Positions 20,258 through 27,970 of a stretch of 64,000 bases of DNA are shown in pieces. Position 1 is the stretch's first letter; the number at the start of each line of letters is the position of its first letter. A model generated the notes under the pieces. That model worked only from the letters and a program-made list of their open reading frames with translations, did not search any database and was not told the origin of the DNA. The DNA comes from Aquimarina spinulae (lineage in GTDB: Bacteria > Bacteroidota > Bacteroidia > Flavobacteriales > Flavobacteriaceae), in contig NZ_CALSBP010000002.1 of assembly GCF_943373825.1 (NCBI RefSeq), positions 547,501 through 611,500 of the forward strand, read 5' to 3'. A program made the position numbers and the translations under genes.

Positions 20258-22042
20258 TTGAAACACTTGAAAAACAAATTCCTCTATATACTATTTGCTT
20301 TTATATTTTCGGTAGCATCATTTGCACAGGAAGGAAAACAAATCAAAGTTCAATCTGATCGTACTATAAAAGATCAAAATCGGTTTCCTGGGGCAACTAT
20401 CCTGGCTAAAGTAGACAAACAGGTATATATGCAACATGAAGGGATTGAGATATGGTGTGATCAAGCTATTCACTATGGTGAAGATAAGTTTGTTAAGGCT
20501 TTAGGAAATGTAAAAATGAAGCAAGGAGATACTATCATCATGACTAGTAAATATGCTGAGTATAATGGTAATACTAAATTTGCGTATGCAAGCGATGATG
20601 TATTTATGGAAACTCCTTCGAATACATTGCGTACCGATACTTTATTCTTTGATCGACTTAGGCAACAGGCTTATTATCGTAGTGGAGGAACAGTTCGGGA
20701 TTCTTCGAATACATTAACCAGTCAAATTGGACGGTACTTTATGGATAGAAAACAATATTCATTTAATACCACAGTAAAAATTGTAAATCCAGAAAACACG
20801 GTCGATTCTGATCGATTGGATTATTATACAGAAAATGGTCATGCATACCTATATGGTCCTTCGACAGTTAAAGGTAAAGAAAGCACATTATATTGTGAAC
20901 GAGGATTCTATGACACTAAAGTTAAGACTGGATATGCTATCAAAAATGCCAAAATCGACTATGATAAACGCACTGTTTTTGGAGATAGTATTTTTTACAA
21001 TAGTGCTAGTCAATTTGCTTCGGCTACTAATAATATTAGAGTATTAGATACGGCAAATAATTCTGTGATTACAGGTCATTATGCAGAGGTTTTTAAAGAA
21101 AAAGATTCTGTTTTTATCACAAAGAGAGCACTCGCAGCTACTTTGCAGGAAAAAGATTCTATTTTTATTCACAGTGATACACTTATGGTCACCGGTAAAC
21201 CCGAACGAAGAATAATGAATGGTTTTTATGATGTGAGAATCTATAAGAGTAATATGAGTGGCAAAAGTGATTCTATTAATGTAGATCAGACCACAGGATA
21301 TACTAAAATGATTGGCCGACCTATTATTTGGTCGCAAAGAAATCAAATGACAGGTGATACCATAAAAATTATCTCGAATACAAAGACAGAAAAGTTAGAT
21401 TCACTTATCGTGTACCAAAATGCTTTTTTAGTACAAGAAGACACTCTTAAAGCCGGGTTCAATCAAGTAAAAGGCCAAATACTTTATGGTTTATTTAAAG
21501 AAAATGAACTCTACCAGGTAGATATAGATAAAAACACAGAAACTATATTTTACCAGAGAGAAAGCGAAGGGGAGCTAAAGCTTATTGGTATTAATAAAGT
21601 ACTCTCTAGCTCAATCAGATTATTATTAAATAATCGGGAGATTGAAGATGTCTATTATTACCAGAATATTGATGGTACTTTATATCGTGAAATTGACCTA
21701 CCAGAAAATGCTCGTGAGCTCTCTGGTTTTAATTGGCGTGGTGATGAACGTATTAATAGCAAGGCTGATCTATTTAGAGGAGAATCACCTCCTGAGCTTA
21801 CCAAAATAACAGGAATCCCATTACCAAAAGATGAAGCAGATTTCTTTGATGAAGAGACTGTTAAACGTTTAGAGGATAATAAGTCTGAAGGTTCTCGATT
21901 ATTAGAGCAAGAACTTAAAGATGCCGAGCTCAAAGAAACTAACGAACAACTAGATTCTATTCCTTTTAAAAAGAAAGTAAAAGAAGATCTTAATACCGAA
22001 AAGAAAAAAAATCAAAAAGATAGTATCAATATAGAGCACTAA
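20258..22042 (+). CDS. OstA/LptA-like outer-membrane biogenesis protein
   Basis: A roughly 595-residue exported protein. The start is a TTG: 20258 gives MKHLKNKFLYILFAFIF, a good signal peptide ending near FAQ; TTG 20246 and 20267 are alternatives. Two or more OstA/LptA-like repeats are visible in the first 300 residues (IEIWCDQAIHYGED, ALGNVKMKQGDTIIMTSKYAEYNG), a fold that carries LPS across the periplasm. The C-terminal 100 residues are acidic and charged. Such OstA-like proteins are common in Bacteroidetes, but whether it replaces LptA is unknown. The -7-like TTATTTTGC lies about 8 nt before the start, suggesting a nearly leaderless mRNA. Confidence 0.85.
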   Translation: MKHLKNKFLYILFAFIFSVASFAQEGKQIKVQSDRTIKDQNRFPGATILAKVDKQVYMQHEGIEIWCDQAIHYGEDKFVKALGNVKMKQGDTIIMTSKYAEYNGNTKFAYASDDVFMETPSNTLRTDTLFFDRLRQQAYYRSGGTVRDSSNTLTSQIGRYFMDRKQYSFNTTVKIVNPENTVDSDRLDYYTENGHAYLYGPSTVKGKESTLYCERGFYDTKVKTGYAIKNAKIDYDKRTVFGDSIFYNSASQFASATNNIRVLDTANNSVITGHYAEVFKEKDSVFITKRALAATLQEKDSIFIHSDTLMVTGKPERRIMNGFYDVRIYKSNMSGKSDSINVDQTTGYTKMIGRPIIWSQRNQMTGDTIKIISNTKTEKLDSLIVYQNAFLVQEDTLKAGFNQVKGQILYGLFKENELYQVDIDKNTETIFYQRESEGELKLIGINKVLSSSIRLLLNNREIEDVYYYQNIDGTLYREIDLPENARELSGFNWRGDERINSKADLFRGESPPELTKITGIPLPKDEADFFDEETVKRLEDNKSEGSRLLEQELKDAELKETNEQLDSIPFKKKVKEDLNTEKKKNQKDSINIEH

Positions 22043-22106
22043 TATCTTTTTGTGTAAAAATATCGGATAACGCATTCAAACCCGATAATCTAGTAAAAAA
22101 ACAATC

Positions 22107-23297
22107 TTGAAACAGGATTTTTTCAAATATCAAGCGCAAACTACTCCACATCCCTTAGCTATAGAAGTTTCATATGCTACTGGTAGTTATATTTATGACA
22201 CTAATGACAAGAAATATTTGGATTTTGTTGCTGGAGTCTCAGCATGTAGCTTAGGACACAAACATCCCAGAGTTATACGTGCAGTAAAGGATCAGTTAGA
22301 TAAATATCTACATGTCATGGTGTATGGTGAATACATACAACAACCTGCTGTAGAACTTACCAAACTATTAGCTTCTCACCTACCCCATCCATTAGAAAAA
22401 ACCTACTTAACCAACTCAGGAACCGAGGCTATTGAAGGGGCTTTAAAATTAGCCCGAAGAGTTACAGGTCGAAGTCAGATTATTGCGGCAAAACTAGCAT
22501 ATCATGGCAACACAATGGGATCTATGAGTGTAATGGGATATGAAGAACGTAAGCAAGCATTTAGGCCATTAATTCCTGACACCTCTTTTATTACATTTAA
22601 TGACGAAAAAGAGATACAACAAATCACACACAAAACCGCAGCGGTTATCTTAGAAACTATACAAGGAGGAGCGGGATTTATCGAACCTAAATACGAGTAT
22701 CTAAAAAAAGTAAAAAAGAAGTGTAAAGAAGTTGGAGCATTGTTAATTCTAGATGAGATACAACCTGGATTTGGAAGAACTGGAACCTTATTTGGCTTTC
22801 AACATTACGGCATTGTCCCTGATATCGTTGTAATGGGTAAAGGAATGGGTGGTGGACTTCCGATTGGGGCTTTTACCGCTTCGACAACAATGATGGATCA
22901 ACTACAGGACAATCCTAAATTAGGCCATATTACAACATTTGGAGGAAATCCTGTCATTGCAGCTGCCGCTTTGGCAACATTACAGGAAATTACAGAAAGT
23001 GACGTAATGGCAGCTACGCTCGAAAAAGAAAAACTATTCAGGTCACTATTAATTCATCCATTAATTAAAGAAATCAGAGGACTAGGTCTCATGTTAGCTT
23101 TTATAACTCCTTCTGTAGAAATAACAAACCAAGTTATTTTAAAATGCCAAGACCATGGATTAATTTTATTTTGGTTACTTTTTGAGCCCCTTGCAGTACG
23201 TATTACACCACCACTTACTATATCCGAAAGTGAAATCAGGGAAGGATGTCAAATCATCCTTACTGCTTTAGATCAAATATTAGACAGCAAAATTTAA
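22107..23297 (+). CDS. Class III aminotransferase (PLP-dependent)
   Basis: A 396-residue fold-type I PLP enzyme of the acetylornithine/ornithine/4-aminobutyrate group. Markers are the N-terminal DTNDKKYLDFVAGVSACSLGHKHPRV, the cofactor region NSGTEAIEGALKLARR, the LILDEIQPGFGRTG motif and PLP lysine Lys245 in VMGKGMGGGLP. The start is TTG (22107), as no ATG lies in frame before the conserved N-terminus. Substrate cannot be settled; no arginine-pathway genes are adjacent, so ArgD is unlikely to be its sole job. It lies 64 nt after the OstA-like gene. Confidence 0.9.
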   Translation: MKQDFFKYQAQTTPHPLAIEVSYATGSYIYDTNDKKYLDFVAGVSACSLGHKHPRVIRAVKDQLDKYLHVMVYGEYIQQPAVELTKLLASHLPHPLEKTYLTNSGTEAIEGALKLARRVTGRSQIIAAKLAYHGNTMGSMSVMGYEERKQAFRPLIPDTSFITFNDEKEIQQITHKTAAVILETIQGGAGFIEPKYEYLKKVKKKCKEVGALLILDEIQPGFGRTGTLFGFQHYGIVPDIVVMGKGMGGGLPIGAFTASTTMMDQLQDNPKLGHITTFGGNPVIAAAALATLQEITESDVMAATLEKEKLFRSLLIHPLIKEIRGLGLMLAFITPSVEITNQVILKCQDHGLILFWLLFEPLAVRITPPLTISESEIREGCQIILTALDQILDSKI

Positions 23298-23307
23298 ACG
23301 ATAATCA

Positions 23308-23338
23308 TTGAAGTTTTATTAAAAAAACCGTATCTTTA
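23308..23338 (+). promoter_or_regulatory. Promoter in the gap before the TPR gene
   Basis: TTG (23308-23310), exactly 20 nt, then TATCTTTA (23331-23338), close to TAnnTTTG. It lies about 300 nt upstream of the TPR gene and so would give a long leader containing the small frame at 23538-23633. The rest of the 332-nt gap (23298-23629) has no other recognised signal. Confidence 0.5.
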
Positions 23339-23537
23339 ATAGACCATCCATTATTTTCACAAATTCATTAATACATTTCGGCTTCTATAAAAGAAAAACT
23401 CTATATCATTATCTATATAATGGTACGTATTTTGTTAATTAGTTTGTTAAAAACAATTGGTTTTTGAAGTATTATTATTCAATTTCATTTGTAATTTTAA
23501 TACTGAGGAAATCAATAATGCGAAAATAGATTAAGTA

Positions 23538-23633
23538 ATGGATTTATTAGATACTTTTATTTGTTGGGGAAGACAAAAAAAGTATTTACATCAATTTTAT
23601 GATTTATTGAGCATCTTTAATCAACGTGTATGA
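23538..23633 (+). CDS. Candidate 31-residue leader peptide overlapping the TPR gene start
   Basis: ATG at 23538 opens 31 codons (MDLLDTFICWGRQKKYLHQF...) ending at TGA 23631-23633, which overlaps the ATG of the TPR gene (ATGA). That arrangement is typical of translational coupling, and a promoter upstream would transcribe it. There is no homology I recognise and the frame is short, so chance is a real possibility. Confidence 0.35.
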   Translation: MDLLDTFICWGRQKKYLHQFYDLLSIFNQRV

Positions 23634-25021
23634 GATTTAACCACGAAGAAGAAGAAAATAATTTCTCGATTACTCGATACGAGTCTATGCTGAGATCTAA
23701 TGATGTTAAGTTTTTTGATTCAGATGAATTTGAGTCTATTATTCATCACTATTTAGAAAACGGAAAAATTGCTAAGGCAAAAAAAGCAATTTCTTTGGGA
23801 CTTTCTCAACATCCGTCATCTGTTAATCTTAAATTATTGCAAGTCGAAATTCTCGTCTTTGAAAATCGCTTAGATAAAGCAGATCATCTTTTGGCTCAGC
23901 TACACGCTATAGAGCCAGAAAATGAAGAAATCTACATTCAAAAAGCTAATATTCTTTCTAAACAAAACGATCATATAAAAGCCATAGAGTTATTAATGAT
24001 GGCACTTAGCTATACAAATGATGCTGCTGATGTGTATTCCCTTATAGGAATGGAATATCTTTTTATGGATGATTTTGAAAATGCAAAAATCAATTTTATG
24101 AAATGCCTCGAAGCAGATGATCAGGATTACTCTGCTTTATACAATGTGATATACTGTTTTGATTTTCTTGAGCAACATGAAGAAGCTATCGAATATCTAA
24201 ACATGTTTCTAAATAAAAATCCATATTGTGAAGTCGCCTGGCACCAGGTTGGCAAACAATATTTTGATCTAGAGGAATATGAAAAAGCTCTAGCAGCTTA
24301 TGATTTTGCAATTATAAGTGATGAATATTTTATTGGTGCTTATTTAGAAAAAGGAAAAGTATTAGAAAAACTAAAAAGACATAATGAAGCTATAGAAAAC
24401 TATAGAATAACATTAGAGCTAGATGACCCTACTTCTTTTGCTTTGCTAAGAATAGGAAAATGTTATGAAAAACTAGGTGTAGATGACCTTGCAATTCAAC
24501 ACTATTCCAAAACCGTACATGAAGATCCATTATTGGATAAAGGATGGATAGCCATTACTGATTTCTACATGCGTAAACGCGATTATCAAAAAGCGCTATA
24601 CTATACAAACAAAGCTATAAACATTGATGGTGAAAATGTTTTATACTGGAAACGTTACGCAAAAATAAACAATAGACTTGCTTTTTTTGAAGAAGCAGAA
24701 CGAGGATATAGAAAAGCTATCGAGTTAGGGAATTATGAACTAGAAACCTGGTTAAATCGTTCGGATATCCTTAGATTTATAGGAGAATCAAATGCTGCAA
24801 TACAAAATTTACACCAAGCTATAGAGTTTTATCCCGATAATGCAGAAATTCAATATAGACTTGCTGGTTTATACTATGAACTACAAGATTATCAAAAAGG
24901 TGAGTTTCATATAAGAAAAGCCTTAGATCTTGACTATGAATATCATATCGTTCTGGAAGAACTTTTTGAAAAGATTTTTAATCTTACTCTTGTTAGAAAC
25001 ATTATTTCTGAATACCAATAA
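23630..25021 (+). CDS. TPR-repeat protein
   Basis: A 463-residue cytosolic protein made almost entirely of tetratricopeptide repeats (around residues 35-450; for example AIEYLNMFLNKNPYCEVAWHQ and ALAAYDFAIISDEYFIGAYL), about eleven to twelve repeats. It has no signal peptide or membrane segment, so it is a scaffold or interaction protein of unknown partner. It has a similar arrangement in many flavobacteria. The start ATG overlaps a small upstream frame by four bases. The DUF368 genes follow 88 nt downstream. Confidence 0.9.
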   Translation: MRFNHEEEENNFSITRYESMLRSNDVKFFDSDEFESIIHHYLENGKIAKAKKAISLGLSQHPSSVNLKLLQVEILVFENRLDKADHLLAQLHAIEPENEEIYIQKANILSKQNDHIKAIELLMMALSYTNDAADVYSLIGMEYLFMDDFENAKINFMKCLEADDQDYSALYNVIYCFDFLEQHEEAIEYLNMFLNKNPYCEVAWHQVGKQYFDLEEYEKALAAYDFAIISDEYFIGAYLEKGKVLEKLKRHNEAIENYRITLELDDPTSFALLRIGKCYEKLGVDDLAIQHYSKTVHEDPLLDKGWIAITDFYMRKRDYQKALYYTNKAINIDGENVLYWKRYAKINNRLAFFEEAERGYRKAIELGNYELETWLNRSDILRFIGESNAAIQNLHQAIEFYPDNAEIQYRLAGLYYELQDYQKGEFHIRKALDLDYEYHIVLEELFEKIFNLTLVRNIISEYQ

Positions 25022-25108
25022 TTCTAAAAAAGACTGTTTTTTTTCTAATCGATTACATTGCAAAAATCCATACATTTGTTTTAACTTAAAACATCAAAAA
25101 CAATAAGA

Positions 25109-26074
25109 ATGCAAAGAAATCTTAAGGATTACCTTATCATCTCTGCAAAAGGATTAGCAATGGGAGCAGCAGATGTAGTTCCTGGAGTTTCTGGGGGAAC
25201 TATTGCATTTATATCTGGCATATATGAAGAATTGATTGAAACTATTAATAGACTAGATCTTGGTTTTTTCTCGGTTTGGAAGAAAGAAGGATTTAAAACT
25301 TCCTGGAAAAAATATAACCTATCTTTTTTAACAGCTCTTTTTTTAGGTATTGTAACCAGTATTCTTTCTCTTGCAAAACTTATAAAGTGGTTACTTCATA
25401 ATGAACCTTTATTACTTTGGGGATTTTTCTTTGGATTAGTTCTTGCCAGTATCGTTTATATTGGAAAACAAATCACTGCCTGGAAACCAAAAGTAATCAT
25501 TGGTATTATTCTGGCAGCAGTACTTTCTTATTTTATCACTATAGCAGAACCTCTGGCTTCACCAGATAGTAACTGGTATCTTATGTTTTGTGGATTCATT
25601 GCAATCATTGCCATGATATTACCAGGAGTATCAGGAGCTTTTATACTACTTATCCTTGGAGTTTACCAAACAGCTATTGATATTCTGAACCAATTACGTA
25701 ACGGAGTTGTACAAATGGATTTTGATATCTTGTGGCAAGCTATTTATAAAATATTAATCATGGCTATTGGTGCCGCTATAGGGTTGAAATTGTTTTCTAA
25801 AGCACTTAACTGGATGTTTAAACATCATAAAAATATGACTTTAGCTATACTTACGGGGTTTATGATAGGCTCACTAAATAAGTTATGGCCCTGGAAAAAA
25901 GTCGAATCCTGGAGAACAAACTCTGAAGGAATCGAGGTTCCTTTCATAGAAAAGAGCATTCTACCAAGTCAATTTGAAGGTGATGTTAAAATGATTTGGG
26001 TTTTACTTTTTATAGTTATAGGTTTTCTATTAATCCTTATCTTAGAACGCCTTTCTGTAAAAAAACCAGACTAA
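25109..26074 (+). CDS. DUF368 membrane protein (first copy)
   Basis: A 321-residue polytopic inner-membrane protein of the DUF368 family, with about eight hydrophobic segments and the family's paired inverted motifs: GAADVVPGVSGGTIAFISGIY near the N-terminus and MILPGVSGAFILLILGVY in the middle. Some DUF368 proteins have been shown to be polyprenyl-phosphate flippases (PopT/UptA-type), recycling undecaprenyl phosphate; that role is plausible here but not demonstrated. It is followed after three bases by a paralogue. Confidence 0.9.
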   Translation: MQRNLKDYLIISAKGLAMGAADVVPGVSGGTIAFISGIYEELIETINRLDLGFFSVWKKEGFKTSWKKYNLSFLTALFLGIVTSILSLAKLIKWLLHNEPLLLWGFFFGLVLASIVYIGKQITAWKPKVIIGIILAAVLSYFITIAEPLASPDSNWYLMFCGFIAIIAMILPGVSGAFILLILGVYQTAIDILNQLRNGVVQMDFDILWQAIYKILIMAIGAAIGLKLFSKALNWMFKHHKNMTLAILTGFMIGSLNKLWPWKKVESWRTNSEGIEVPFIEKSILPSQFEGDVKMIWVLLFIVIGFLLILILERLSVKKPD

Positions 26075-26077
26075 CCA

Positions 26078-27103
26078 ATGCAACAAAGTACCCGAACCTT
26101 TACTGATAGACTTTTCCTTGTTATTAAAGGTCTTGCAATGGGTGCTGCAAATAAAGTCCCTGGTGTTTCTGGAGGTGTCGTTGCATTTGTTGCCGGGTTT
26201 TATGAAGAATTTATCTATTCTCTTCAGAAAATAAATTTTAAAGCATTTAAGCTTTTTATCAATTTTAGGTTTAAAAGCTTTTGGCGATACATAAACGGAC
26301 GATTTCTTGGCCTTTTAATCTTAGGAATGTTAATTAGCTATTTTAGTGTTTCTAAAATTTTGGATTACCTCATTATTCATTTTGAATTATACGTATGGGC
26401 AGCATTTTTTGGGATGATCATTGGCTCTATTTATTATATAGTAAAAGATTTTAACGATTGGAACAGAAGAAACATCTGTCTTATTATTATAGGTATTATA
26501 ATTGGGGTTAGTATTAGTTTATTGGCTCCTGCAAAAGAAAATGACAATCTTTGGTTTGTATTTATCTGTGGTATTATTGGTGTATCTGGTATGACATTAC
26601 CTGGATTATCTGGCTCTTTTATTCTTATTTTACTAGGCAATTATGTTCTTTTACTAGTTGATTCTGTAAATGCTTTATATGATACAATAGCCGATCTAAT
26701 ACGTTGGGATCTTTCATTTATAGAAGATACTCACAGAACTAGATTACTAAAAGTACTTATTGTATTTAGTCTTGGTTCATTAACAGGTTTAGTTACCTTA
26801 TCCCATTTTTTAGGATATGTTTTAAAGCACTATAAAAATGCAACTTTTGCAGCGATCATTGGATTTATAACCGGTTCTCTAGGTGTCGTTTGGCCCTGGA
26901 AGAATAAAATTTATAAAGTCGATACTCTAGGAAACACACAAATTGATGCATTGGGTAATCCTATACTCGATAATTACGATCGTTATTTTCCCGATTTTAC
27001 AACTATCGAAACCTATATTGGGATTTTTTATATTCTCGTAGGTATTGGCATCGTTTTATGGTTAGAATGGTATGGCCAAAAAACGTTAAAAACTTCAAAA
27101 TGA
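26078..27103 (+). CDS. DUF368 membrane protein (second copy)
   Basis: A 341-residue paralogue of the preceding gene with the same motifs, GAANKVPGVSGGVVAFVAGFY and MTLPGLSGSFILILLGNY, and a similar set of transmembrane helices. The two are clearly diverged. It starts three bases after the first copy's stop, and its TGA overlaps the aroE ATG, so all three are one operon. Candidate role as for the first copy (lipid-phosphate transport); why two are kept is unknown. Confidence 0.9.
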   Translation: MQQSTRTFTDRLFLVIKGLAMGAANKVPGVSGGVVAFVAGFYEEFIYSLQKINFKAFKLFINFRFKSFWRYINGRFLGLLILGMLISYFSVSKILDYLIIHFELYVWAAFFGMIIGSIYYIVKDFNDWNRRNICLIIIGIIIGVSISLLAPAKENDNLWFVFICGIIGVSGMTLPGLSGSFILILLGNYVLLLVDSVNALYDTIADLIRWDLSFIEDTHRTRLLKVLIVFSLGSLTGLVTLSHFLGYVLKHYKNATFAAIIGFITGSLGVVWPWKNKIYKVDTLGNTQIDALGNPILDNYDRYFPDFTTIETYIGIFYILVGIGIVLWLEWYGQKTLKTSK

Positions 27104-27831
27104 AAAAAATATACGGTTTATTAGGTAGAAACATTAGTTATTCCTTCTCTAAAGGTTATTTTTCAGAAAAATTTGAAAAAGAAAATCTAGATTGTGAATA
27201 TAACAACTTTGATCTTACCCAAATTAAAGATTTTATTGAAGTTACCAAAGATCGTGATGTACAAGGTTTAAATGTAACCATACCTTATAAAGAAGAAGTA
27301 ATTCAGTATATGGATGATCTGGACCCAATAGCCAAAGAAATTGGAGCAATAAACGTTATAAAGTTTGATAAAGATCAAAAATTAAAAGGATATAATAGCG
27401 ATTATTATGGTTTTACAGAATCTTTAAAGCCTTTACTCAACAAAACGATAAAAAAGGCATTAATTCTTGGTACAGGAGGTGCTTCAAAAGCTATTGCTTA
27501 TGCATTAAATCATCTAAATATCGATTATACATTTGTATCACGTAATCCTGATTTTAATGAACTAAGTTATAGCGATCTCGATGAAGATATTATACATGCA
27601 TACAAACTAATAATCAACTGTACCCCTTTAGGAACGCATCCGAACATTCATAATTACCCAGATATCCCTTATGAATATATTACCAAAAATCATGTTTTAT
27701 ACGATTTGATTTATAATCCGGATGAAACTACTTTTATGAGTAAAGGAAAAGAAAAAGGAGCTACTGTTTCTAACGGATTACAAATGTTAATACTGCAAGC
27801 AGAAAAGGCCTGGGAAATCTGGAATATGTAA
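27100..27831 (+). CDS. aroE: Shikimate dehydrogenase
   Basis: NADP-dependent reduction of 3-dehydroshikimate to shikimate in the aromatic amino acid pathway. The start is ATG 27100 (MKKIYGLLGRNISYSFSK), overlapping the previous TGA by four bases (ATGA); an earlier GTG at 27058 lies inside the upstream gene and is not needed. Substrate motifs LLGRNISYSFSK and LNVTIPYKEEV, the NADP-binding GTGGASKAIAYAL, and INCTPLGTHP are all present. At 243 residues it is slightly shorter than the 270-residue E. coli form. No other aro genes are adjacent. Confidence 0.95.
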   Translation: MKKIYGLLGRNISYSFSKGYFSEKFEKENLDCEYNNFDLTQIKDFIEVTKDRDVQGLNVTIPYKEEVIQYMDDLDPIAKEIGAINVIKFDKDQKLKGYNSDYYGFTESLKPLLNKTIKKALILGTGGASKAIAYALNHLNIDYTFVSRNPDFNELSYSDLDEDIIHAYKLIINCTPLGTHPNIHNYPDIPYEYITKNHVLYDLIYNPDETTFMSKGKEKGATVSNGLQMLILQAEKAWEIWNM

Positions 27832-27970
27832 TTTTCAGCTCATTTTGTCATAAAATTCTTACCAAAACTCTTTTTAAGTAATCTTAAAACCTTTCAATAA
27901 CTTTGAGTTTTTCTAATATGTTAGTATCTTAGTCAGGCATTAAACTCAGACAAACAAAAACGCTCACACA

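Noticed and set aside
27058..27099. Upstream GTG extension of aroE
   Set aside because: It lies within the second DUF368 gene; the ATG at 27100 gives the conserved AroE N-terminus with an ATGA overlap.
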